This document shows, piece by piece, positions 22,691 to 33,240 of a stretch of 64,000 nt of DNA. This stretch comes from Juglans regia. Lineage: Eukaryota; Streptophyta; Magnoliopsida; Fagales; Juglandaceae. Each line of letters opens with the position of its first letter. Within the stretch, counting starts at the first letter, position 1. The position numbers and the translations under genes are program-made. The notes beneath the pieces were generated by a model. That model searched no databases and was not told the DNA's origin. It saw only the letters and a program-made list of their open reading frames with translations. The DNA is taken from the NCBI RefSeq assembly GCF_001411555.2, contig NC_049904.1, forward strand, positions 27,231,370 through 27,295,369, given 5' to 3'.

Positions 22691-23898
22691 TCTATAGGCA
22701 ACCGGCTACGTCCCCGCCATGAGGTGATGCAGTCTCGCGGCTGACATCAGCCAAATTATTTAAAAAAATAAAATAAAAGAACAAAAATCCAATAAATCAA
22801 ATATAGTTCTCGAAGCCCTTCATCTTTGACTCGTTGAAACTCCATCCCCATGAACACAGAAGCCATTGTCTTCCCTCTGCCCCATTGTCCATCGAAACCC
22901 CCAATCGTGGTCATCTTTTCCCATCATCTTTGTCTTCTCCATTAAAGTCACCGCCTCACAAAGCCAAAGCCCACGAAGCCCCTTCGTCTTCTCCACAGTC
23001 CGCCTTTGTCTTCTCTACGAATCCACGAACACCCACGAAGCCCCTTCGTCTTCTCCACAAAATCTCTTTCGTCTTCTCCACCTAGATCTAAAATCCCCAT
23101 CATGTTCGTATTCTCTAAGTACATGCATGCGAGAAACACAAATAATTGTTACTATTGATGCTATAATGATACTTAGCTCCAACATTTGATTGAGAACAAG
23201 TTAGTGCAAGGTAACCTAACTATTTCAGGTTGTTTCAATAGCTTTATTATTTGTGCTAAGTTTGCATGTGACCTACAATGCTAGTAAATGTATGGTTTTG
23301 ATCTTGGTTCTGGTATAAGTTTTGCAAAATGTGTAATTTGGTTTTGATCTTCGCGACTTTGTTGTTGCTACTATTTATACAATTGGAGTTTTAGGTGAGA
23401 TTTTCCTTTCATTGTTGTTTGTTCTCTCTGGTATTTTTAGACTTGATTTGGTATTTGCTACTGAAATTAGGAACTGTCATATGTTTCATATATAATGTTA
23501 AAATTTCTTATGTTGGCTATAGAATTTTTGTTTCTCATATACGTTGGCTAGTTTGGATTATGGGCAACTCACTCTATTGATCTCAAATCCTGGGTTTAGG
23601 AATGCTATAATTTTATGATTTGCAACAATCATAATCATCTTAGTGAGGTGATATAAATCTTCTCAAGTCTGTTAAATATGAAATAAGAGCCCAATTTATT
23701 TGCTCCATGAATTTAGAATGACTCATGGACCTGTAGAACATGTGCACTTTGATTAGCTCGTAAGCTTTTCACTTTGCTGGTTTACTTGTAGCCGTTTTTG
23801 AGGTGCTAGAAGCAAGTTCTATAGAAGTCATGAAAGCTATTTAATCCATATTGTTTTTTGGATTTCGCATGTAACAAATTATAAAACATCATCTTAGA
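22691..23898. other. 5' part of a GRF-finger-bearing repeat, non-coding
   Basis: Begins with a GC-rich block at 22,700-22,750, then CT-rich sequence with several GAAGCCCCTTCGTCTTCTCC repeats (22,975-23,085), then unrecognised T-rich sequence resembling introns. Frames in the CT repeats look spurious. Confidence 0.4.
22973..23085. repeat. Short CGTCTTCTCCAC repeats
   Basis: The words CACGAAGCCCCTTCGTCTTC and CTTCGTCTTCTCCAC recur at least four times at irregular spacing. Confidence 0.7.
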
Positions 23899-24330
23899 AT
23901 GTCATCATCATCAATGTCTTTTTCATTGTTTGCAAAACGTACTTTGGGACAACCACTCTGCTTCTGTAAGGTCGAAGCCACTTTGAGATATTCAAATACT
24001 ACAAGAAATCCAAGACGACCCTTCTTAGGGTGTTCAAAGTACAACACAGAAGTAACTACATCATTTGTACATCTAACATTTTTAAATTATAGTGATTAAT
24101 ATGTTGTACATCTAATATTTTTTATTTATGTATAAAATGATCAGAGATTACCATACTGTAAGTTTTTTAAGTGAGCAGATAGTAATCAAGAGATTGAGCT
24201 CCAATTTCAAGAAAGAAATAATTAATTGTTAAGGAAGGAAAAAGAATTCGAAAAGATACTCGACAATGTCAAAAAGATGAAGACTGAGTTCCGTAAGAGA
24301 AAACCAATCTATATTATGGCAAAATTTAGA
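23899..24330 (+). pseudogene. GRF-type zinc finger protein remnant
   Basis: From ATG 23,899 the frame reads a serine-rich start, then TLGQPLCFCKVEATLRYSNT and PRRPFLGCSKYN, the Cys-x-Cys...Cys pattern of GRF zinc fingers found in small plant proteins such as At4g04775. A downstream part at 24,150-24,310 carries the expected lysine-rich coiled coil (KEFEKILDNVKKMKTEFRK) but in broken frames. GRF fingers bind nucleic acid. Such genes often occur inside plant transposons, which fits the surroundings. Confidence 0.7.
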
Positions 24331-24468
24331 GAAAACCAAATGGAAAGCTAGGAAAACCAAATTTAGAGAAGGAAAAATATTGGGAGAAGCCACTGTTGGG
24401 AGCAGCCATTTTTGCATACCCTATGTGACATCATCTAAACCACACATCTCTTAAATTCGAAATTAGAG

Positions 24469-24603
24469 AGAGATGATGAGAGAGACAATGAGAGAGAGAC
24501 CGAGATGAGAGAGTGATCAAGATGAGAGAGAGCAGAGATGGATGAGAGAGAGACCGGATATGAGAGAGAGAGCGGAGATGAGAGAGAGATGATGAGAGAG
24601 AGC
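24469..24603. repeat. GA-rich low-complexity tract
   Basis: Irregular GAGAGA and GATGAGAGAG units. Confidence 0.9.
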
Positions 24604-24646
24604 GTCTGGTGCGTTTTGCACAAAAAAAAAATAAAAACAAAAGGAT

Positions 24647-24690
24647 GAGAAGCAGCCACATAGTGTGTGCAATGTGTGCACAGCTACAGT
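24647..24690. repeat. 44-bp motif shared with 58,034-58,078
   Basis: Both copies follow an A-run and read AGAA(A)GCA.CCAC.TAGTG.GTGCA..TGTGCAC..CTACAGT. Both lie at the edge of a region that looks like a captured gene piece, so this may be a terminal sequence of one transposon family. Confidence 0.6.
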
Positions 24691-24730
24691 AACTGCTCTG
24701 TAGCACTATTCTTTAGAGAAACTTCAAAAA

Positions 24731-25391
24731 ATTAAAAAAACTAAAAAACTACACCTTCTTTAACAATTAATTTATTTACATTATGGTTATCCTTTGTGAG
24801 AGGGTGGCAGCACCCTTATCAAAATGGTAAAAACAAAAAACAAAAATATTGATCTCAAATAAAAATCTCTTACATTTCACAAGTCAAGAAAAGTAATATT
24901 CAAAGAAACTTTACATGAACAATAATTCTATAATGAATGGAAGCCTTCATTGAAAAAGCAGCTTCTCAATGTTAATATGGAAGTCTCAGTGATGACAACA
25001 AATAGATGACCCTACTGAGTTCATACAAAGACATTAAAAACAAATTGTTGGAGCAATCGGTAAAAGGGCAAAGCTGTCTAATCTCTTTTCTTGATCTTGA
25101 TTTCTTTAGTGTAGACCCTTTGTAATTTTACTGAAAGGTTATTGAGTATCCCTAACAGCCTAACCTTTACATTGACAGTCTAATTTGCTTGTTTGCCATG
25201 ATTTTTCGGATGAAAATTTAAATTGCTTGGGACTAGGAAATGACTGATTTGAGTTCAGACAAAGAATATATTATCTAGTAAAATAATTGAGAAGTAAAGC
25301 AGACATTAAAAAGGGAGAACAAAGAATACATAATTTAACCTTTTTACATGACCTATTTTTGAAGTAATTGTTGGGATCACTCCCTCTTAGG
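24731..25391. other. Non-coding stretch
   Basis: No gene, repeat border or RNA gene recognised. Confidence 0.6.
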
Positions 25392-25582
25392 TTATGTTTG
25401 GATGTTGAAGTGAGTTGAGTTGAGTTGAGTTGAGATGATAAAATATTATTAGAATATTATTTTTTAATATTATTATTATTTTGAGATTTGAAAAAGTTGA
25501 ATTATTTATTATATTTTGTGTTGAAATTTAAAAAAATTATAATGATGAGTTGAGATGAGTTTGACAACCAAACGAAGCCATA
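25392..25582. mobile_element. GTTTGG-family MITE (best copy)
   Basis: Runs from ATGTTTGGATGTTGAAGTG through GAGTTGAGTTGAGTTGAGAT and an AT-rich core to GAGTTTGACAACCAAACGAA. The ends are inverted repeats, and no coding is present. I count 13 relatives in the window in both orientations. Confidence 0.85.
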
Positions 25583-25897
25583 TATCTCTCTTTATTAATA
25601 AATTTAATTTATCCATTAAAAAAAAAAAAAAGACATCTTTGATTCTTTGCTTCGGCAAGTAGTTATTCTTTTTTTCCAAAAAGAATAAAAGAATAAGAAG
25701 AAAATGTTAACAAAAGCAAAGCACAAATGTTTGGCCAAAAATTCGTTGAACTCGTATAAAGGCAAGCTAATTCATTGGTTCACTCGCATCGGAACTCGGA
25801 AGAGCTTGAGTTATTTAAAGATACATCACCAAAGCTCTTGAGCAAATTCGAAGCTCCTCCCTCCCCTCTCACGTCTCTCTTAGAATCGTAGAACTCA
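25583..25897 (+). promoter_or_regulatory. Upstream region of the PUX4-like gene
   Basis: A long A-run at 25,618-25,631, then AT-rich DNA, then a pyrimidine-rich leader (25,855-25,885) before ATG 25,898. No firm TATA box. Confidence 0.4.
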
Positions 25898-26052
25898 ATG
25901 GCGTCACGGGACAAGAAACCTTCCAAGCCCTCTAGCAGCATAGCCGGTGGCATACGCACGCTCTCCGATCTGACAGCGACTCAGATGGCCCTCAGCGACT
26001 CGGACAACGACTCGGATGGCCCTAAGGAGTACTATACTGGTGGCGAGAAGAG

Positions 26053-28800
26053 GTCCTCCATCTAAACCCTAGCTTTCATACACTATAAATCGAGTTTTCA
26101 TCTCCACTGATTGAAAATCGTACTTCCAGTTCTTTTATCTGTATTAGATCTTTGATTAGCATATTTTCCCTGTTCGAATAATTATGCTTTAATGAGCTTG
26201 ATGCGTTTTCTGGTTCAAAATGTTCTAATGACCTATTTGGTGGCCCGGGATATTTTGATTTTTAAGATAATATTGATGCAGTGAAGGTAAGTGATACATA
26301 TCGCTTAACTTTCAAGTGAAACGGTAAGAAAATTATGATTGTTTGAATTCGAGCTGTACTGGGAACTAATATGTGTAATTATTAAAGTTCATTAAGGGCT
26401 ACATTTACATGATTGGCTCAACTTAGAGATGCATGTTTGTCATCATTTTAATAGTGTTGGATTTTCTAGGTTCTTTGTACTGATTTATTAAATAGTAATT
26501 CTACGTATAACTGTGAAGTGTGTAATCGTTTTGAAAAAGAATGAAGTTCACTATTAAAAAATTAATTTTTTTTATGTGGTTCCTATATTTTATTCATTTT
26601 TTTCAAAACGATTCCATGACAGTTGCACAATTCACAGTTGCAAATATCTTTTCTCTTTATTGAAAGATACTGTGTATCAAGCTATATCACAATATAGAAA
26701 TGCTTCTTGTATTGCTAACAGCGTTCTCATCCGGTTCCATATCCTCCCTTTATAGACTCTATATTTTAGGGAAAAGTTTAGGGTTTGCACCCAAAACCTC
26801 TCTCTATTCAAATCCCTAAATTAGGGATGAGATTTTTGGATGCTAAAGTGGTTTCCCATATACTGTACATCCTCAATCGTGATTTTGGTTCTTGGTCCAT
26901 CATTGGTCCCCACGTCTTCTTCTTTCTCGACGGTTGGGTGCCTTCATTCGTATTACCCCTCCCTCGCAATGCAACCACCATCGACGGTGGCCTCTGCATC
27001 GGCAATTTTTGTAAGTCCTCATATCCCTCACTCTCGATTTTCTCCATAGCTGGATTCCCCCATTCTTTATCACACATTCTATTATGTTTTGGCTTCCTCC
27101 ATGGCTGGACTTTGTAAGAATCGGGATCCTTCATGGCTAGCCACTGAGCTTCTCTATCGCATTTCATTTTCGAGATCCCCCATGGCTGGACTCCATCATT
27201 CTCTCTCTCACAAATCCAATACGCTTAAAGTAAACTGTATGCTTTCATCTGAGATCTGTTCTTGGTTGTATGTATTTGGATTTTTTATATATTACATTGC
27301 ACTGAGATTTGTTCTTGCTAACTCATGACCCTAGTTTTTTTTGGATCTCCCATTTTATCTGCCATCCGAAGTTGCATTTGGGGGTTTCTCTGATCTTTGT
27401 AAGATATGGTTTCTTTGTTATTTGTGAATTAACTATGAGCTTTGTGGGATTCTTTGTTCTTTTTTAATTAACTATACCATTCGTAGCTTTTTTTTTGCAT
27501 TGAGATCTTTGTAAGCTGCATTTTTTCTACAGTAGCATTTGTTATTTGTGGGTTGCACTATTTCTGGTTCTGCACTATTTCTGAAATTGTGCACTGATGA
27601 GAGAAATTTCAATTATTGGTTTGTAATTGCTATTATATTTTACTTTTCTATCTATTGATTGATAACTTGCTATATGCTCAAATATTCAACTAGTAATGTA
27701 GAGGGTGTTTTGTTTAGGGAAGAAGTGTCGATTCTCCTTCATTTATTCATTTAGGGAAGAAGTATTTTGTTTTATAATTGAATTCATTGGAACATGTTTT
27801 GATTATATTTCTTTATGGTTTCAATCCCTGGAAATCTTGTTGGCAACCATTCCAGTGAGCATGTTTTATAATTGAATTCTCCAAGGAGCATGTTTTATGC
27901 TAATTTCCATATCTTTTATCATCTTTATCTTTCTTTTCATGCTGATTTCCACCTTTATCATTTAGAGCATGTTTCATTTTTCACCTTTATCTTTCTTTTC
28001 ATGTTGATTTCCATGTCCTTTGCTTTGTTGTTTTAATTCTCTCTAATCCAACACTCTTTTGCTTTGTTGTTTTCTTTCTCAATAATTATTGCTTCTCTCA
28101 TTCCCTTGTGTTTGGTTCTTCCTCTGTTGGGTCCTTTGTAGCGTTTGGTATCGATCAATAATTATTTCTCAAGGAGGCTGCATATCTAGTGTAAGGCTGT
28201 GATAATGGTTCTAATTTGTATTTGGGAGGTTAATTCACAAGTGTTAATGGGGCCCAATCGATATGGCAGAATAATCATAACCCGGATGGCCACCAAGTAT
28301 TTTGTGATAGTTTTTGCAAAAGGCAACTGGAGTTTAAGGTTTTGTAGTCATTTGAGATTGGGTTCCTATCTTACGCATGCTGTAAATAAAAAACCATTCT
28401 GAACCTCTTGGAACACACATTCTTTATGGAACCGGATGGGAAGGCTCTTATTTAGCATGATGATTCTATCGCTTTACTATCACTATTTGTTTCTTAGTAA
28501 CTAGGATTTATTCATGTGATCTTCATTTATTCGACACAAACATCTAGCATTATTTTCTGTTGTGATCATTACATTCTGACTTTCTGATTTCTGTTTCTAT
28601 GTTGTTATTCATTTTACATGCTGCTCAGTATTGGATTAGAAAATTCTGATTTAACCCATATATTGATTACCTCATTTCTGTTTTGACAAGGTATTGTGAT
28701 GTTTGCTTGTTGATTTCCTGCTGTTTGGATTTTAGAAGTTGAAGAAGCTGATTTTGCATGCTCATTTCCTACTCTAACATTTATGTGACAGTTCTATTTG
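26053..28800. other. Intron 1 of the PUX4-like gene, left part, probably transposon 5' region
   Basis: No gene recognised. 27,040-27,215 contains three loose repeats around CCATGGCTGGACT with ATTCTCTATCACAC-like words, spaced 70-110 bp. T-rich sequence follows. The whole may belong to the PIF/Harbinger element whose genes lie at 28,801-30,630. Confidence 0.4.
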
Positions 28801-28867
28801 TTCCTGTACAACATGCTGTAAGGCCCAAGGCAAGCTAGCAGAAGAGATTGTTGCGCTGAGGAAGCTC

Positions 28868-29164
28868 ATGCATACTCTTTTAGAGGAGTCACATGCTCAG
28901 GAGAAAGAACTTTTTCGGTTTAAGGTCGAGAATATGGAATATGATCGAAAAAGAAAGGAGAATAAAATTCGACAAGAGGACGAGAGACTGAGGTTGGAGG
29001 CCGAGAAACTAGAAATGGCTCGGAAGGAAGCGAATGAGAGAGTAGAGAGAGATCGATTGGAGAGAGATGAGCGAATAATGATGATCGATGTGAATAAATT
29101 GTGTGGACTGCAACAGAAATATTTCGTCCAACTTCAAATGGAAATCTACGGGAAACTCTTCTAA
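28868..29164 (+). pseudogene. PIF/Harbinger ORF1 (Myb/SANT-like) C-terminal coiled coil
   Basis: 98 codons, very rich in Glu, Arg and Lys (EARKEANERVERDRLERDER), ending IMMIDVNKL...QQKYFVQLQMEI. This end is characteristic of the accessory DNA-binding protein of plant Harbinger elements. The Myb/SANT part that should precede it is missing or not recognisable, so it is a 5'-truncated remnant. Confidence 0.65.
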
Positions 29165-29619
29165 TTAGAAAATAAAATAAAATGGAAATAAACAGATATA
29201 TACATCATGAAATTTATTTGTTATTGAGGCCAAGTATAATTTTATAATTTGTACAATTTCTTATTTACACTGAGATTGAGGTTGGCTATTATTGAGACTA
29301 AGACTGAGATTTTTTTATGGGGTTAAAACATCTATTCTAGAAGCATAAAGATGTCGCTTTATGGATTTTTGTGCATGGATAGAAAGAAAAAGGAAATTGG
29401 GCATTACAACTACTCAAAATATTATAGATAATGAATATATTACAATAACAATATGCATGTTCCAGAAAAAAATATGTTTAAGGGAATGGAAATTGGAAAA
29501 GCAGGAATATATAGTCACTACTAATCAGGAGATAAAATGATGGATTGCTACTAGTCTACATTTAGGAATACAATTGTCATTGATGTTCAATTAGATCTGC
29601 TTAGAGCTGATGATGTGTC
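29165..29619. other. Spacer between the two Harbinger gene remnants
   Basis: AT-rich, no coding pattern seen. Confidence 0.5.
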
Positions 29620-30630
29620 GAGTTGTCTCTAATTTATTTCATGATGACGCTAAATGAAGTCCATAAGTTAGGTTGTAGGATTGCGCGACAGTTCTAGAAT
29701 ATCATCATTAATTTGATCAAACTCAATGTTCAAACCTTAATTATCATCACGCTTATCTTCAATAATCATATCATGTAGAATAACTCATGCTTTCATTATA
29801 TTTATTAGGACCTTGATCTTGAACATTCGTGAAGGTCCACGAACGATTGTAAATCGTTGTTAGAGGAGCACGACCTCAGGCCAATTTCATGAAAATAAAA
29901 TCTCTCTAGCAAATTTATATCGTTATGTGAACTAGACAATCCAAAAAATTCATGTCATATCCAATGATCATACGAAACAACTGCTTCTAAAATAATAGTT
30001 AGTTCAAGACTGTGACCGGAGTACATGTATTTCCAGGCAGCAAGACAGTTTTTCACTTCCAATGCGTGCAATCAATACTTCTGAGCATCCTTGGGATTCA
30101 ACGTTGTTCACCAATCACGAGCAATCGAGCAATATCATTAGCATTTGAATACCACAAATATTCATTAGAAAAAATATTTACAATTGTCTGCACAAATTTT
30201 GTAGACTCTCAATTGCGGTGCTTTCTCCAATCCGTATGTATTCATCCATAAAACCACCAGTTACTCTGTATGCAAGCATTCTAATGGCAGCGGTTATCTT
30301 TTTGCATAGAAGATAAATCCAGTCTTTCAGCAGTATCTCTTCTTTGGATGAAATAGGGTTCGTAAGCCTCAACCTCATGTTGAATACAAATAAATAGCAG
30401 ACAACTCATTAGAAATCTCCTTTGAAAGAGATTCGAGGGATATACTGGTTCTTTTGCAAAGTAGTCGTGAAATAGCTGTTCATGCCCTTGAATATGATCA
30501 CGTCGAATATACTTACGACGTTGGCGGTTGCCACCACGCCTCGATGTTGATCCGTTATCGTCATTAAGAACAACATCCAACTCATTTTTAGATGATAAGT
30601 CAAGCAACAACTTGTGAAATAACGAACGAG
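29620..30630 (-). pseudogene. PIF/Harbinger transposase (ALP1-like) pseudogene
   Basis: Read leftward from 30,610: an arginine-rich start RRGGNRQRRKYIRRDH, then GHEQLFHDYFAKEPVY, FQRRDTAERLDLSS and KKITAAIRMLAYRVTGG. Next are DEYIRIGESTAIESLQNL, the first catalytic region (SIDCTHW), the second (SSSHNDINLLER), and a tail with MIIEDKRDDN. This is the domain order of ALP1-like/Harbinger DDE transposases, which cut and move the element. At least four frame changes and several stops are present, and the third catalytic acid region appears deleted. Confidence 0.9.
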
Positions 30631-31429
30631 CTATTTGATGAAGAGAGTGGAAGATGAGGCCAAAATTTGAAAATTTCTCTTTAAGATGAAATCAAACTTA
30701 GGTTCATGAGAATATGAGAATGTGAACGAAACCAAAAGCCCTATTTATACAAAAAAAATGTTGTCATTGAAGAAAATACAAAAAATGTTACCGTTAGAGA
30801 AATAACAACAAAAGTTAGCGTTGGAGAAAAGACAACAAATGTTACCATTGGCGGAAGGACAAAAAATATTGTCCGTTTGATGGAGGACAAAAAATGTTAT
30901 AGTCGTCACACGGAGAAGGTGTGTTACTGTTGGAGAAAGGAAAAAAAATATTACCTTTAGATAAAAGGACAAAAATTGTTACCGTAAGACAATGCAAATC
31001 AAATATTACCGTTATATATGCGGACAAAACATATTCAAAAATATGATTGCGTTGGAAATCACACATATTCAAAAAAAAATTATTTGTAATACTGTAATAA
31101 TTTAAAAAGTATTATTGTATCCGGGAAAAAATTTGCATAAAATGTTTACAAATTAGTATAATGTGATATTTGAAAACAAGAGGAAAATACAAAAGAGTTA
31201 GTAGTTAGGAATGGAAATGGAAGTGAGAGAAAAAACTAATAGAGAAAGAATAGAAAAAGTTATTTTAATAGAATATGGAAATGATAGGAAATGAGATGTA
31301 GAAGGTTTTTGAAAGATGGGTAAAATTTAAGATAAAATTTTAGGAATGGTATATTTTAATTAAAATTTAAGAAATTTTATAGGGAACCAGATGTGAATGC
31401 TCTAACATCTGTAATATTAAGAGCTCGTT
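30631..31429. other. Non-coding right part of the Harbinger region
   Basis: At 30,750-31,020 an irregular repeat built on GACAAAAAATGTTACCGTT recurs about eight times at 25-35 bp spacing. The rest is AT-rich. Confidence 0.5.
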
Positions 31430-31650
31430 TCGAATCAAAGAGTATTTCATCTTATCTCATCTCATCATTACAACTTTACCAAATTATCACACAAAATATA
31501 GTAAACAATTTAATTTTTTCAAATCTCAATTCAACTTTTTCAAATCTTAAAACAATAATAATATTAAAAAATAATATTCTAATAATATTTATTCAACTTT
31601 TAATTTTCATTTTAAACCATATCATCTCAACCCTAAATCCATACGAGTCC
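31430..31650. mobile_element. GTTTGG-family MITE
   Basis: Contains CTCATCTCATCATTACAAC, TCAAATCTTAAAACAATAAT and ATATCATCTCAACCCTAAAT. Its right end lies only 12 bp before exon 2 of the PUX4-like gene, so it may have disturbed that acceptor. Confidence 0.75.
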
Positions 31651-32522
31651 TAATAATTGCAGTGGGATGCTTGTCCAAGATCCCTCGAGGGCTAATGATG
31701 TGGATGCCATCTTTAATCTAGCTAGACAATTGGGAGCAGTTGAAGGGCCCATTGAACAACTTGGTCCTTCAAGCTCAAGCAACTTTACAGGAACTGGTCG
31801 ATTACTTTCGGGGGAAACTGCACAAGCTGCTCCTCGGCAGCTTGAGAGAGCTTTGTTCACAACATTGTTTTCTGGAGTAATGGTTTCACTGTAAATGATT
31901 GTCCTTTGAGGAGGTTGGACGATCCTGAAAATGCATCTTTCTTAGAGGTAATAATCACCATGGTTTTGAATTCTTTGAAAAACAAAAGAACAAGAAGAAT
32001 CAGAAACAGAATATTGCCCCCACGGGTTTCTGCTAGAGTCAAATGGATTCTGTTTATTTTTTCAGCATTTGTTAGTTGCAAAGAAAAGAAAAGAACTTGT
32101 ATTGCAGACTTAAATTTGGCATGCAGTCTTATCTTTCCCTGTTCGTACTGAGTTAATATGGATGAATTTGATAGTGATCCTTTAGATTGATGTTTAATAC
32201 TTGACTTTATGTTGTTGCTTTTTTCTGTTCACTGGGTAACCCCGGCATTAGGAGTTGGTTTCTCCCACTCTTCTACAAATTTTCATTAGTGGCCATGCTG
32301 TAGTTTTGATTCTGTTACATCTCTATGCAGAGTATCGGAAACTCTAAATGCCCTAAAGAGCTTGAACCTGCAGATAGGAGGTCCTCGGTTCATGTTAATC
32401 TGATATGAAGAAATGAGAACTGCCCTGTGAGTACTGTTCATTTATTTTGTTGCGTTGCTTTCTTTGTCATGATATGAGACCAGAGTCCAATTACGTGGTC
32501 TTACCTGGTAGAATTTTATAGC

Positions 32523-32783
32523 TAGTCGCTCGATGATTGTTGAAGCGTACACCTGGTCAGTGTATTTCAAAAGTGGAGTCGTAATGTATCTGTTAATGCA
32601 TCTATGTGCTCTCAAGAGCGATAAAATGTCATTGACTCTAGGTTCCAGTGCAGGATATGAAATATTATAGAATAATCACTCAATGATCATTGAAGTGTAC
32701 CCCTGGTCAGTGTATTACAATAATGAAGTCGTATTGCATCTGTTAATGCATCCATGTGCTTTCAAGTGCATGTCCTTGATATT
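32523..32783. repeat. 150-bp-period duplication in intron 3 of the PUX4-like gene
   Basis: Copies at about 32,523-32,625 and 32,673-32,783 share CTGGTCAGTGTATT, GTATCTGTTAATGCATC (one change) and ATGTGCT.TCAAG. The second copy runs almost up to exon 4. Confidence 0.85.
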
Positions 32784-33240
32784 TTATTTCATGCAGGATC
32801 CAGAGAGGCTCCATGTTCCATTTCAGTGTGTGGGGACACTGGGGAGAACTCTAGGTAGTAGCTCTGCTCCAGTAGTGACACCTGAGCCTACTGTTGCTTC
32901 CACCACACTCAACTCTGCTCCAACACCTTCCACAGGCCTGGTTGTGGATGAAGCATTGCCATCAACCTCCATTCAGCTTAGATTGGCCGATGGTACCCGC
33001 ATGGTAGCACATTTTAATTACCACCATACAATCAATGACATTCGCTCCTTCATTGATGCATCTAGGCCTGGAGGTGCAAGGAATTATCATCTTCAGATGA
33101 TGGGATTCCCTCCCAATCTTCTTGGTGATTCAACTCAGACAATTGAGCAGGCAAATCTCGGTAACTCAGTTGTTATCCAGAAATTCTGGCTGGCTTCAAT
33201 CAGATCTTTGCTCTCTGGTCATTACATTATAGGTATTTAA

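Larger units (their letters stand above)
28801..31405. mobile_element. PIF/Harbinger-type DNA transposon remains (extent approximate)
   Basis: Two element genes face each other: an ORF1 tail (+) and a transposase pseudogene (-). The right end may be at 31,405, where the minus strand reads GAGCATTCACATCTGGTTCC next to TTA, a form usual for this superfamily and its 3-bp target. The left end was not found; the element may begin further left in the intron. Confidence 0.65.
25898..33240 (+). pseudogene. Plant UBX-domain protein (PUX4/p47-like), probable pseudogene, 4 exons
   Basis: Exons 25898-26052, 31663-31947, 32331-32426, 32797-33240. The translation follows plant UBX proteins of the p47/PUX4 type. 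The start is [13 protein letters not shown] with [15 protein letters not shown] and [21 protein letters not shown] domain ends with FTVND then [14 protein letters not shown]. The UBX domain (about 32,962-33,186) includes [20 protein letters not shown], the p97-contacting GFPP loop and SVVIQKF. Family members are adaptors of the CDC48/p97 ATPase. Damage: one extra base in exon 2 near 31,850 shifts the SEP frame; exon 3 has an in-frame TGA at 32,403; the usual stop after QKF reads TGG, adding about 17 residues; exon 4 has an odd short insert before RTLG. The intron 1 donor GTCCTC is poor. Confidence 0.85.

Noticed and set aside
22834..23189. Two overlapping plus-strand frames
   Set aside because: They come from repeated CTTCGTCTTCTCC words; no domain and no consistent frame.
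24431..24706. 91- and 74-codon open frames on the minus strand
   Set aside because: They only read through GA/CT low-complexity DNA and give Ser/Leu repeats.
26785..27328. Four overlapping frames on both strands
   Set aside because: They arise from the CCATGGCTGGACT repeats within intron 1 of the PUX4-like gene; no domain.
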